Assembly: GCF_003573695.1 (NCBI RefSeq)
Contig: NC_039359.1
Coordinates: 156,294,210 to 156,358,209, forward strand
Source: Papaver somniferum
Taxonomy: Eukaryota > Streptophyta > Magnoliopsida > Ranunculales > Papaveraceae
Direction of reading: 5' to 3'
Length of the DNA stretch: 64,000 nucleotides
The stretch's first letter is position 1. Each line of letters opens with the position of its first letter. Shown one piece after another: positions 11,690 through 23,042 of this stretch. The notes beneath the pieces were generated by a model. The model was not told the origin of the DNA. It did no database searches and worked only from the letters and a program-made list of their open reading frames with translations. The position numbers were made by a program, and so were the translations under genes.

Positions 11690-13102
11690 TTACGTATCAA
11701 CCTTCAATAGTTGTACTAATCCGTTATCAACAACTTCTCGTACCTTATGATAACGAACATCAATATGCTTGGTGCGTGCATGATAAACTTGGTTTTTAGA
11801 TAAATGAATAGCACTTTGACTATCACAGTTCACATCAACACTCCATTGTATAATCTCCAAGTCTTTAACTAAACCACGAAGCCATAATGCTTCCTTAACA
11901 GCCTCCGTCACAGCAATATACTCTGCCTCCGTAGTAGACAAAGCTACGATTGGTTGTAACATAGACCTCCAACCGATAGGTCCTCCACTTAGTGTAAAAC
12001 AATACCCTGAAGTAGAAAGACACTTATCCCTATCAGCCGCATAATCAGAATCAAAAAATCCACAGACCTTCAAATTCTGTTCCTTCTCAAACACTAAACC
12101 AATATCCAAGGTCCCTTGAAGATATATCAAAATTCCCTTCACCGCATACCAATGTGCTCTTCCAGGATTAGACATATAACGACTAACTAAACCAACTGCT
12201 TGTGAAATATCCGGACGAGTATAAACCATAGCATACATCAAAGAACCTACCGCATTAGCATAGGGAACCTTTGACATAAACTCTTTCTCCTCAGTTGTAG
12301 TAGGACACAACTGTTTTGATAACTTAACTGTAGGCGGAATTGGAACACTAATAACTTTGGAGTTATGCATTCCAAAGCGACGAAGAACCTTCTCAAGATA
12401 GGATTTCTGAGTAAGACATAACTTTCCCTTAGATCTGTCTCGAGTAATCTCCATACCCAAAATCTTCTTAGCTGGACCCAAATCCTTCATCTCAAACTCT
12501 AAACTCAATTGTTTCTTTAAAACATCAATTTCTGACTTGCTCTTTGTCACATAGAGTAAAAGATAAACAAAACTTCCATCTGGAAACTTCTTAAAGTACA
12601 CACACTGATCATACTTGATACAAGTATACTTTTGCTGCAACATAAACGTATCAAACCTCTTGTACCATTGTCTTGGCGACTGTTTCAAACCATACAATGA
12701 TTTCTCAAGTCGACACACATAATCTTCCTTACCAGCAACTTCATAACCGATGGGTTGTGACATATAAGTGTCTTCCTCCAAATTTCCATGCAAGAATGTT
12801 GTTTTGACATCTAATTGCTCGAGCTCTAAGTCAAACTGCGTCACAAATGCTAAAAGGACTCGGATAGAAGTGTGTTTAACAACCGTAGAGAAAACTTCAT
12901 TATAATCCACACCTTCATTTTGTGCATATCCCTTAGCTTCTAACCTTGCTTTGTATCGTACACAACTAACGACACCCTTGGAATCTGGAATTTCATCCTT
13001 TATCGTATAGACCCACTTGCACCCAATCTTCTTTCGACCCTTAGGAAACTTAACAAGATCCCAAGTGCGATTCTTGTGAAGAGACTTCATCTCCTCATCC
13101 AT
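11690..13102 (-). pseudogene. copia II RT-RNase H segment, active site deleted
   Basis: A 470-codon open stretch with copia RT hallmarks: KIGCKWVYTIKDE, YKARLEAKGYAQNEGVDYNE, LDVKTTFLHGNLEEDTYMSQ, SLYGLKQSPRQWYKRFD. It continues with RNase H motifs: FFDSDYAADRDKCLSTSGYC, ALSTTEAEYIAVTEAVKEAL, HARTKHIDVRYH. Where the YVDD catalytic box is expected the protein reads YLLLYVTKSKSE, so the two catalytic aspartates and flanking residues are gone in an in-frame deletion. The frame is open but cannot encode an active polymerase. It is separated from the integrase segment by a stop near 13103-13111. Confidence 0.9.
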
Positions 13103-13111
13103 GGATGTTTT

Positions 13112-14499
13112 TCACTCAACGGCATGAGTATTACTCATTGCCTCCTCAAAGGTAAACGACTCATCCTCAAAAACAGAGAATGCATAAGATGCAAACTCAT
13201 AAAAACCATAACGAACTGGTGCACGTCTCTCACATTGAGACGTCAAGGACGGAATATTCTCAACTTGTTGCTGTGTAGATTCCTCAGTAGGAACCTCAAA
13301 CTCAACTTCATCTTCTACAAGAGTTTCTTTTTCTTCTTCTATAGTAGATGAACCAGGAACCCTTTGCTCCACCTGCATCGAATCATCTTCAACACCGCTA
13401 CTACTCTCACTTTCAATTTGAGAGTCCCAATCAGTGAACTTCTTTGAATCAAGCATCGCTTTCTCATTAAAGGTCACATCACGACTGATAATAAACTTAT
13501 TCAGTTCTGGGCACCATAGACGATACCCCTTAACACCTAATGGATAACCTAAGAAAATTGCTTTCTTAGCCCTAACACCCAACTTATCTTCTTTCACATG
13601 AAAATAGGTTGGACAACCAAACACCTTCAAATTAGTATAATTGACGGGATTACCGGTCCATACCTCCATAGGTGACTTACACTTAATAGCTGTTGATGGT
13701 GATCGATTCACTAAATAGCACGTCGTGTTAACTGCTTCATCCCACCAAATCTTGTCTAAACTTGCGTTTGACAACATGCACCGTGCTCTCTCAAGTAACG
13801 TTCGATTCATTCTTTCCGCTACTCCATTTTGCTATGGCGTACCCTTGACTGTGAAGTGCCTAACGATACCTTGTTCCTCACAAAACTCCTTCAATGGGTC
13901 TTCGATGTATTCACGCCATTATCGGAACGTATCTTCTTAATCACACGACCAAGTTGTTTCTCTACCATGGTCTTCCACTTCTTAAACACCTCGGTGACTT
14001 CATTCTTATGCTTCATGGTGTAAAGCCAAACTCTCCTCTAAAAGTCATCAATAAAGGTCACAAACCACCTAGCACCTCCCTTAGAAACTGTACGAGAGGG
14101 ACCCAAAACATCCGAATGGATGTAATCTAACATACCCTGCGTTTGATGTACATCGGTACCAAAACTGCTCCTACATTGCTTCCCGAAGATACAATGCTCA
14201 CAGAAATCAAGCTTGCAAGTCTTTTCACCTCCAAGCAAGCCTTTACTACTCAACACGGACATACCTTTCTCACTCATATGCCCAAGACGCATATGCCATA
14301 AACGTGTTGACTCCATCTGTTTCTCATCAATTGATTGAGAAACCATAGCTCCACCACAAACTATATCTCCTTGTAAGAAATATAAATTACCATGTCTTTC
14401 ACCGGTCATCTTCAAACTACCGTCGTAGTATACCTTCAAGAATCCATATTCAGAAACATACTTGTATCCAAGTGATTCAAGTACTCCTAACGAAATCAA
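13112..14499 (-). pseudogene. copia II GAG-pre-integrase and integrase segments, frameshifted
   Basis: The right part (14038-14499) carries the GAG-pre-integrase zinc-binding pattern LWHMRLGHMSEKGM...CEHCIFGK and the start of the integrase core (DYIHSDVLGP, FVTFIDDF). The left part (13112-13810) has the core's end and C-terminal region (MNRTLLERARCMLSNA, VNTTCYLVNRSPSTAI, GYPLGVKGYRLW, with an acidic tail). Between them, 13811-14037, the frame is lost through stops and shifts, so the integrase is inactive. The role would have been insertion of the cDNA into the genome. Confidence 0.88.
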
Positions 14500-14513
14500 A
14501 CTCTTCCTTAAAT

Positions 14514-14762
14514 CTAGAACATGTCTAACCTCTGAAAGTGTTGTGATAACACCATGCGAACGAACCTGTATCGTACCAACTCCAACTGTTTGCAGGCATT
14601 AGAATTTCCCATCATAACAGTACCACCATTCACCTCTCTATAAGCAGTGAAACAATCCTTTGAAGGACACATATGATACGAAGCACCGGAATCAAGCATC
14701 CAACCATCATTGAGATAACTCTTTGATGTAACGGTTAACACTTCCTCATCAAAAACACACAT
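14514..14762 (-). pseudogene. copia II aspartic protease segment
   Basis: Contains WMLDSGASYHMCPSKD, the DSGA active-site motif of copia aspartic proteases that process Gag-Pol. It is separated from gag and integrase by stops or shifts. Confidence 0.85.
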
Positions 14763-14819
14763 TGGGTCTTCTAAAACTTCACTTCCTTCCGCAACCGAAG
14801 CAATAACATTCTTCGAATC

Positions 14820-15623
14820 TTATTTCTCACGTTTCTCATCTCTTCCCTTAAGCTTGAGACAATCAGCCCTAATATGACCAGTTTTACGACAATAATAACA
14901 CTCAATGTCGTTATTCTTGAAATGATTCTTCGACTTCTGCTTCTTATTACTATTCTTTCCTCTATCAACAAACAAACCCTCGGCTTGTACTTCATCGCTT
15001 AACTCTTGTTTCCTTAATGCCTTAACTTGTAAAGCAGCGACCACATCATCGAAAACCAACTTATTGTCTCCTTCGGTTTTCACACTCAGCAAGTAGTCAA
15101 CGGAAGCATCATACGATGGAGGCAAAGAACATAATAATATCATAGATTTGTCCGTATCAGAAATAGTCACACTGATGTTAGATAAATCAGAAAAGATCTT
15201 ATTAAACTCGTTAATATGATCAACCATAGGCTTACCTGAAGCCATCCGAAAGGCATGAAGCCTGCGCTTCAAGTAAAGCTCCGAAGTCAAATCCTTTTGC
15301 AAGTAGAGCTTCTATAACTTATCCCACAACACCTTTGCAGAGGTTTCACTCGAAAAATTATGAGTGATCTCCCTTGACAAACATAACCGAATAGTTGAAC
15401 ACGCCTCCAAAAATAGGTCATCCCACTTCTCATCGCTCCATTGCTTTGGTAACGCTGCTGGTTTGTCCTTGATCGCTTTGATTTGTTTCATACTAACAAG
15501 AATATCTTTAACATCAGTTTGCCATGATGTAAAATGTTTCTTCCCGTTGAATTTGATAATATCAAATCCATGCACCTTCGAAAAACTTCCACTTGATGTA
15601 GAACTAGACATCTTCACTTCCAA
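14820..15623 (-). pseudogene. copia II gag, two open pieces
   Basis: Start codon at 15621-15623 with MEVKMSSSTSSGSFSKVHGF, a typical copia gag beginning (FNGKKHFTSWQTDVKDIL). A stop at 15309-15312 breaks the frame and gag continues at 14820-15302 with the nucleocapsid zinc knuckle CYYCRKTGHIRADC (CX2CX4HX4C, all ligands present). Gag would form the cytoplasmic virus-like particle. Confidence 0.88.
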
Positions 15624-15654
15624 CTATGATCCTCTCCATGCTCACCGTACCACT

Positions 15655-16176
15655 TGTTAGGATTAATGCCTCAGGATTAACCTCACAAGACACTAATAGT
15701 TCTTTGGATCAACGTATAACTAAAGAAAACAGAAATAAGATGCACTAAACGAAACAAAGAAAGACACAAGATTTAACGTGGTTCGGCAATATGCCTACGT
15801 CCACAAACGGCTACGATCAACTCTTATTATAGAACGAATTACAGAGAATAAACCACAAATATGACCAGCAGTATGTTGTTCACAAACCCTAAACAATTCT
15901 CTATGAACCAAACGTTCTAAACCCTAAAATTCTCTAGTTATGAGAACTCTTCTCTGAATTGTGCTGTGTGTTTTCTCTTAAGACTTGTACACCTGTTTAT
16001 ATGGTTACAAACTTGTCTTCCAAATATATGAGTTATACTAGGAAACCTAAACATAGCTACAAAAGGAAACCTTGAGTTTAACTAAATTAAGAAACCTCTA
16101 GCTATACTAAATTAAGGAAACACCTAGACGATTCTAGAATACTCTAGAATCTTCCTAAAACATCGACAACATAACA
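15655..16176 (-). repeat. 5' LTR of copia II
   Basis: 522 bp partner of 11000-11522, ending with ACATAACA. It would drive element transcription leftwards. Contains the ACGTGGTTCGGC motif at 15774-15804. Followed by the matching TSD TTCTC (16177-16181). Confidence 0.95.
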
Positions 16177-17549
16177 TTCTCATGTTCATAAAAAGATTCA
16201 TTACTATCACACATCATGGACCGCATAAGTTCAGCCTTTTCTTCATTGAGAAATGCAATTTGTCCTTCTACACTTGTCCTTTTTGTTGGTGAGTAAATCA
16301 ATTCCAAGTTTACCCTCCTCCTTGTTCAAAGATTCAATATCACTATGCAGCTTATTCTTCTTATCTTGGAGGAACTCAAAATCAGTTTCCACTTCACACT
16401 TTCCTTTCTTGAGTAGCATAACATCCATCCCTAGTTTGGTTTTCTCTTGGTTGAGAAATTCTAAATCACTTGGCAGTTTCATCTTCTCCTTGTTGAGAAA
16501 CTCAGTTTCAGTTTACAATTTCGTCTCCTCCTTGTTGAGCAACCCAGTCTCATTTCCCAAGTTAGTCTTTTCATTGCTAAGCGGTTCAATTTCAGTATCC
16601 AAATAGTCTTCTTTTCATTGAGTGAACGAATATGACCTTGTACTGTAGGCTTTTCTTTGTTGAGAAACTCAAAATCAGTTTGCAATTTCATATTCCCCTT
16701 GTTAAGTAACTCAGTATCAGCTCCTAGTTAACTCTTCTCATTGTTAAGAGATTCAATTTCACTTCCCATTTCAGTCTTCTTCCTTGTGAGTGATGCAGTA
16801 TCTGTTCTGACTTCTTTATGCCAAGTACAGCCTTCTCTACCTTTAGTTAATTAAGATCATTCACCAATCCCTCGCCATTTTTGTTGAGTAATTCTAGATC
16901 ATTTTCCACTGCAGACTTTGCTTTGCGTAACATTTCAAGTTCACATGGCATTTTATCAATCTCCTTACAGAGCAAATCAGCATCCCTTTCCAATTCATCC
17001 TTCTCCTCACTGAGCTGAGTCCCCGATTCTCTCCCTTAAGTATAATATTCTCTCTTCCTTTAGCTAGTAATAATTCAGCTCCACCTCCATTGTTAATTGT
17101 TTTTGGAATAGCTGAGTAGTATCATCCAACATCATCTTTTGCTCCTTAAGTATTTTAATGTCCCTTCTCAGTTTCAAGACTTCAAGTTCTCTAGAGATTC
17201 AACATCTTGATCATCATCGTCCCATAAAGTAATAATTTCTTCGCGGTGGTGCAATTTTGTTTATCATAAGTTACATCATAAGTTATAACTTGTGCAAAAC
17301 AAAGAGAAATTGAAAAAAAAAATGAAATGAAAATTGATTGAAAATGGAGATAATTACATCATAAGTTATAACTTCTGTCCATCCACACAGATTTTCTTAC
17401 TAAAATCCATTTTGAACTTAAAATGAAGAAATTTCTATTTCAATTGGAACCATCTCCATATATATTACAAAGTTGCTGAACCAACCTACCTTATTTGGAA
17501 GTTGCTGCTTCCTTGGTGCCATTCCTCCATTAGAATTACCATGAAAAAT
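16177..17549 (-). pseudogene. 5' part of the unrecognised coiled-coil gene with a 14-residue repeat
   Basis: Upstream half of the gene split by copia II. A short exon 17490-17549 (good AG acceptor, GTAGG donor) encodes NSNGGMAPRKQQLPNK. From about 17215 down to 16177 the minus strand encodes a long charged coiled coil (for example RELEVLKLRRDIKILKEQ, EFLNQEKTKLGMDV, AFLNEEKAELMRSM). It reads straight to the insertion point and, beyond the element, into KTLDENQKRFIELKD at 10922-10999, so the host frame was open across the target site when copia II landed. A stop (TAA near 16512) and a shift near 16600 now break the repeat region. Function unknown; filament-like or scaffold roles are only inferred from the coiled coil. 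Confidence 0.55.
16190..16700 (-). repeat. tandem 14-codon (42 bp) coiled-coil repeat
   Basis: Successive imperfect units on the minus strand: GLLNKEETKL-TET, EFLNKEKMKLPSDL, EFLNQEKTKLGMDV, MLLKKGKCEVETDF, EFLQDKKNKLHSDI, ESLNKEEGKLGIDL, AFLNEEKAELMRSM. Each is 14 residues (two heptads) with consensus EFLNKEKxKLxxDx, so the array probably grew by unequal duplication of a 42 bp unit. Confidence 0.7.
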
Positions 17550-18082
17550 CTGTAACAACAACAAGGTGATACAAATATCGAATCTCTTTTCCCCAATAAC
17601 AATAACAACTCTAATAAAAAGAAATGATTAGAAATGAAGATGATATTACTACTAATTCTTTAGAAGTTTAGGGTTACTTTCCGAGCAGCTATTTTTGTCG
17701 ATCCAAGTTAGGGTTTTAAATGTGAATCTTGGTTGTCTCCCGTCTGCCTATGCACACTGTTGGTACAAAATTAATTACCCTAGTAATCTTTGAGATGTGT
17801 GTAAGTTGATTGAATCTTCTCCGTTGCTTTATTTCTCCATAATTGTAGATGAAAATTGAGGGTACCGCAAACACACTCTGATGTTTAAGTCAGAGAGAGT
17901 TCTAGGCAGGTTTTTCAGAAGAGAAAAGGAATTGTGATTGTGTACCTTTTGAGTTTGATTTCGGCCTCTATTTATTGTCAGAAATCAAATCTAGTTGTTA
18001 TGATATGTGGTTATCTCAAATAACCATCTAGATTTATCCTTATCCCGCAAGATTTGTAGCTACCTTAAATAACCACCAAGAA
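17550..18082. other. possible remnant of another LTR; no gene seen
   Basis: From TGTTGGTACAAAATTAATTA (17759) the sequence looks like the start of a copia-type LTR, with a TATA-like CTATTTATTG near 17970. It stops where similarity to the element-A LTR begins (18083). No partner copy is in the window, so this is a tentative call. Confidence 0.3.
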
Positions 18083-19640
18083 ATATCAATCACCTCACAA
18101 TAATCTTAATTGTATGGTAGTGAAACAAGATATTGTGGAATCACAAACGATCAGACGAAGATGTTTGTGATTACTTTTTATATTGCCTATCGGAGAATAA
18201 ATCTCGAGCAAATTTTAAAGAAGATAATACTCAATCACGATAGAAGATGCAAGATCAGATCACGCAACTACAGAGGAAATAGTTGGGTTTGGCTTCACAA
18301 TCCCAATGAAGTCTTCAAGTCGTTAACCTACAGGGTTTCGTTAAAAACCTAAGGTTAAAGGAGAACCAACTCTAGTCGCAACTAGTATCACACAGGAGGT
18401 GTAGGGATTAGGTTTCCCAATTGCTAGAAAATCTCCTTTGTATAGTCTTTAAATCAGGGTTTGCAATCAATGCTACCTTGGTAACAAAGCATTCAACATT
18501 CACCGTTAGATGAAAACCTAATTTGACTCAAGCTAATATATTTCAACCGTTAGATTGAACTTATCTTGTTACACACAAATGAAATGTACCTTCATTTAGG
18601 TTTGAGTAACCGTACCTAAACGTGTACACCTTGTTGGCTCAACAATAGCTAAACGAAGTTATCCATACGAACACTTTCATACCAACCTCATCCATCTTAA
18701 CCATAACAAGTTGAAATGACTCAAATGAAACTAGTTCTAGAGTTGTTCAATTGTTTATATTCTCATAGAAGTATACAAGATACAGTTGAAGAAAAATCGA
18801 TTTTAATTCACATGAATCAAGTCATGAACATTATAGCCACGGTTTGCAAAAGATTGCATTCCTTATTATATAAATGTATAAGTTCATGAACAAACCGATT
18901 TTAGAACATCGTCTACTTAGGTATGCTTACGGGTATGCGTACCTAATTAGTCGGACTAAGTTTGGGTTTCGCCGGTACGCGAACTGGTAGGCATACCAAT
19001 TCAACTTCCAAACTCAGCAGAAATTCTCGGACCTGAAACTTACGCCAATACGCGTACTGGTTTGCATACCAGGTTCCCGTACTTCTCAAACCAACATGTA
19101 CGCATAAGGGTATGCATACTATGATTCCTGGACATGGATTACATATGTGCAAGCACACACACTATGCTTAAATCAAATTGTTCTAAACTCTCATTTCAAC
19201 CATTGAAACATTTTTAGAAGACGGGAATAGTTGTCTTACACAAACGATTAGCTTCAACGCAATTTCAAGTGATCGAATGATCAATACGAAACATTCTGAA
19301 TCTACATCAAATGACTGTTTCACACAAATCATGTAAGACGTTACCAGGCGATTTTCACATGATCATCTTTTGACTTTCGTCAAGAATACTTGGCTAAAGC
19401 GAAAGGTTACCAACACATATTTCGAAGCGAATTAAACTCAACTCGAAATATAAATGTGTATAAATAAAGCCTATATAGCTATACGACTTTTGTCTCAAAT
19501 AGGACCATAGAGTAGATATACTTTTGAGTGATAGATGAGTTCAAGTATCCATATACCTTTTGTTGATGAAGTTCCACAAGCTCCCCTTAGTAGTTCTTCG
19601 TCTTCAATCGATGAACGCCATGAGGCCTAGTGCTCAACTA
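18083..19640 (-). repeat. truncated 3' LTR of Sirevirus-like element A
   Basis: About 1.56 kb closely matching the interior of the LTRs at 25260-27758 and 52301-54667. Shared landmarks are CACCTCACAATAATCTTAAT, GGCTTCACAATCCCAATGAA, the paired GTAYGCRTAC-like palindromes (18919-19120) and CTCCCCTTAGTAGTTCTTCG. The first ~800 bp and the terminal ~120 bp, including the CTCTAACA end, are missing, so both sides are truncated. Confidence 0.8.
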
Positions 19641-19715
19641 CACTTTTATACTCATGTTGATGTATAATAAACTATAAGTCTTGATTTCCAGTCTACTTTT
19701 ATACTCATATTAATG
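19641..19715. repeat. inverted-fragment junction between LTR A and gypsy E
   Basis: The segment CTATAAGTCTTGATTTCCAG and the following TCTACTTTTAT is the reverse complement of a stretch that in other copies of this LTR reads rightwards (near 27670-27700). It is flanked by two copies of a CTTTTATACTCATRTTRATG-like sequence. This looks like a rearrangement scar joining LTR A to the truncated end of E. Confidence 0.6.
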
Positions 19716-21389
19716 TATTTTCCATACTGAGGTAGTTCTACCCTTTTCTTTGGGATCTCCTCAGTATCCGCTGGCTGCAGTTGTACGTACTCCATGAATT
19801 TGCCTTCGTCGAGGAATCTTTGGATGACGTTGCGCAGGTGGTAGCATGTATCAGTAGTATGTCTGTAGTATTGGTGGTACGCACAGTACTCCTTAGACTG
19901 ATTTGTCTTTTCTGGATGTTTTCCCCTAATATTAGGGTAAGGAAAGCCTGGCTTTGCTCCCTCCTTGCTTAGGATGTGAGAAAAAGTTGTGTTTAAATTT
20001 GTGTAAACCTTATCCATAAATTCTTCTCTTCCTTTGCCTCTTTTTCCATCTCCGTGCTTGGATCGCTTGTCTCGAGAATTGGTTCTTCCCTCGGCTTCGT
20101 TTTGTCGCTTAGATACCTCCGGAATTGGTTCCAGAAAGTTAGTTCGTTGCGGAGCTGTTGATGCCTTTGCTTGTGCCCTGGGGTTGTCCTTCTAGATTTA
20201 TTCGAGTCTGATGCAACGGTCCTGGACAACCCTGAGCTCGCCATCGGAATCGAGGGCTCTGTTGTGAAGCTCCACGAAGATGGCTGAGGTTCTATCAAGT
20301 CCGTACTTATAGCAATTTATGCTAATTTCTGGATTGACTTTTCCAATTGCTTGGCATGTCTTTTGCCACCTGTCTGTGTTCTGCATCAGCGTCTCCCGGG
20401 GACCGATAGCTAAAGAAAATAGCCTATTTAACCCCTCCTTTGTTGATTTGTTGTACATGTATGTCTCCAAAAACACCGTAGATAATTGTTCTAAGGAGTC
20501 AATTGAGTTTGATGGTAAGTTGTCATACCAGGACAGTGTTGATCCCGTCAAGCTTGCTGGGAAGTACCTACGAAGTACCACCTCGTTTTTTTCCCAATGG
20601 GGAAGGACACGAGTGTAATACCGTAGGTGGGCTGTGGGATCTGAGGCACCATTGTATGCTTGGAACGTAGGTACCGGGCATTTCGGAGGGATGGTTTTCC
20701 TCAAAATGCGAAAGAATAGGTGACGTGGTTGCCTCATGTAGTACTTCTTCTAGTCTTGCGCCTGCGTGGCCAGTTTTTAGGCCTTGGATCTCCTTCCGCA
20801 TTTTCTCCATTTGCTCCATGACCATGTTCACATTGTGAGCATCTTTGGAAAATGCTTCGTGGTAGTAGGTTTGAGAGGGCTAGTATGTTGAATCATTTTC
20901 ATCTGGATCATGGTGCGCTCTCCTTGCTTTCTTAGGATGATTCTCCTTTGGTGGGTTGAGATCCACCCTTCGTCTTCCTGAGATATCCCCATTTTCACGC
21001 CTCGGTTGTGGAGGGTGAGTTTGGGAACCTTCAACTTGTATGTCTAACATACCTTTGAGGTTCTGGTTCTCTTGGGCCATCTCGTGCATTGCATCTTCGT
21101 TTTTCTTGTTACGAAGTAACAAAGCTGCTATTTGTGCCGCCATTTGGTCTTCGTTGTGGGCTCCACCCCCCTGAGGAGTGATGTCTGCTGGATCTTCAAA
21201 GTTTTCCACTCCTTCCTCTATAATTGGCGTGTCTGGATCTATCTGAATTGGAGTTATGTTTCCCAACCCTCGCCCCGTAGGAGCTAAGTTTCTGGGTAAC
21301 CCTACGTTGGCCGCAGGTGGCTTCGTAGCTGTAGCATGCTCCGGTAATGGCATGCCGTCGATTGGTTGAGCTCCTGATGTTTTCCCCAT
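19652..21389 (-). pseudogene. gypsy E gag, frameshifted
   Basis: Pieces in different frames together look like a Tat-type gag. 20880-21389 is a hydrophilic N-terminal region. 20198-20737 is the retrotransposon gag domain (VPTFQAYNGASDPTAHLRYY, YFPASLTGSTLSWYDNLPSN, QLSTVFLETYM). 19652-20017 is a downstream segment with KEYCAYHQYYRHTTDTCYHL and RNVIQRFLDEGKFMEYVQ, the Cys/His segment usual after gag in Tat-lineage elements. At least three frame changes make it non-coding. Confidence 0.82.
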
Positions 21390-22150
21390 CCCTTCAGCAG
21401 GAATAGGCGATTTGTTAGAAACTGTTCTTCTTGTTATTTCACTTTGTCCGTCCTCCGCTTCATTCCTTTGGTTTGCTTGAGACGACTTTTGGGATCTCCC
21501 TCTTGTGATAGCTGGTCGTGAGCTTGTTGATACATCAGTTGGTTTCTACATGACTTCGGCTTTGGTTATCCTGCAGTTACAGAAAAATCGAAGAAGTCTG
21601 CTACTTGGGTACCTTCGTTAAAAGTAACTATTAATGCTCTGACACAGAAGACTGTTAAGCATCTTTTTCAAAAAAAGGACTGAAATAATGTTTTTGACAG
21701 ACGGGTATTAAATGCTTATGATATCCTTGGAAAATACAACCTTAAAATGTCGAAAACCAATGAAAAAGGGGGGTGTCAGATCTTGAGAAAAACAAGGCTA
21801 TTAAATGCGTTGGAGGATCTTTTATCCTTAAACTTTTACTGAGATTCCTCTGTCAGTCAAAGGTTCTCAGATCTAAGATGCGCTTTGTTTAAGAAAGGTT
21901 GTTTTAGTATAAAACAAACATTTTGGCATTTTGTGAGTATGTTTTTTGAAAGATTTGTTGTGGATCTGTAATGAGGCACGTTTTTAGAGGCTATGAACTC
22001 AAAAACATACATAAATAATGGATGAACGAATCACTAGAGAGTGAGATTCATCGATGAAACACAGATCCCTTCGTTTCAGAAGATGTATAAGTAAAATGTA
22101 AAATTGTGCCTAAACTCAGGTTCGTGAGAAAAACACGGTGGGCGCCAAAC

Positions 22151-23042
22151 TGTGACTACTCGTTTTCCCGTAGTCTACGTAATGTATACAGCTCTGAGGA
22201 TCTGATACTAAGTAATATTGATACCTCCGTTGAACCGATATTGCCAAGTAATAAATGATATCTAAGATCACAATAACAACGAAGAACACAAGTATATATA
22301 AAAGCTTCTAAGTTATCATGAGACACAAGAGATTTACGTGGTTCGACATTTGTCTACATCCACGGGGTAATGAGTGCTTGTTTTTGTATTAAGTTGTGGT
22401 GGTTACAAAGATCTTAAATGCTTCCCAAAGTAATAGAGAGAACTCAAGTGGAAGTAAATACTTAAGTTATAAACATTAAAGAGGTATAAGCTTAAGACTA
22501 GATCTTCTCTCCTAGATATTGAATGCCCTTAGTTTGTTGGTGACGCTTGATATTTATATCCCTCTTGCTCCAGGTATATCTTTGCTTCCTCTGGGTCCAG
22601 CATCTGCTGATATAACTTTCATACCAATGGTACCTTCGGCCACCGCGTACTTTCTCCAGTTATATTTCGCCACCTCAGCTGGCCCACGTTCCTTCGGGAA
22701 CTACCCAACCTTAGTACAGGTTGTACCTTCGTTCACCGTAAGCTTCCGCCAATCGGGTTCTGCCATGCTTTCTCTCTCCACGTTCCTAGATTCATGCGTG
22801 TAGATAAGAGATTTGAGCATTTAATGTTGATTGGATGCGTCATCTACCTATGTCCCCTTGCCAGCTGACTCTATATAGACTAGGCTTTTTCCTTCCTTAT
22901 CTTGACCGTTCACGCCTTCTTTCTTGGGATGAGATAAAGTAGATCTGCGGAGGTATCCCTTGTTACTCAGGCTTCTCTGTTTAGCGAAGGCTACACAATT
23001 AGGTATATATGCGGCCACTAAGACCGTGACACGTGCTCCACA
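22151..23042 (-). repeat. 5' LTR of gypsy E
   Basis: Begins (plus strand) TGTGACTACTCG next to the GGCGCC primer-site complement and ends near CGTGACACGTGCTCCACA. Carries the shared motif TTTACGTGGTTCGACATTTG (22334-22353) and CTACATCCACGG. No second LTR survives, so the right boundary is inferred from the TG...CA form and similarity of layout to LTR G. Confidence 0.65.

Larger units (their letters stand above)
11000..16176 (-). mobile_element. Ty1-copia retrotransposon (copia II), complete with LTRs
   Basis: A 5.18 kb element in minus orientation: 5' LTR 15655-16176, gag, protease, integrase and RT-RNase H running leftwards, purine tract, 3' LTR 11000-11522, TSD TTCTC. Domain order PR-INT-RT-RNase H defines Ty1-copia; the HMCPSK-like protease region and the LTR style resemble the Tnt1/Tork group. 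A primer-binding-like TGGTACGGTGAGC follows the 5' LTR but is a poor match to the initiator-tRNA site. By eye the two LTRs differ at about 20 of 523 positions, so it is fairly young. The polyprotein is nevertheless broken in several places. It inserted inside an exon of the coiled-coil gene in the same orientation. Confidence 0.95.
19652..23042 (-). mobile_element. truncated Ty3-gypsy element E (LTR plus gag only)
   Basis: Minus-oriented gypsy piece: LTR 22151-23042, primer-binding-like TGGCGCCCACCG just inside it (near 22137-22148), then gag remnants leftwards to about 19700, where it is cut off. No protease, RT or integrase. It interrupts element A, whose gag follows at 23.8-25.2 kb. Confidence 0.8.

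Noticed and set aside
17759..18082. Complete solo LTR
   Set aside because: It starts TG-like, but no CA end and no flanking duplication could be found before the element A LTR begins.
22519..22803. 94-codon plus-strand open frame
   Set aside because: It lies wholly inside gypsy LTR E, is of biased composition without motif, and is best read as chance.
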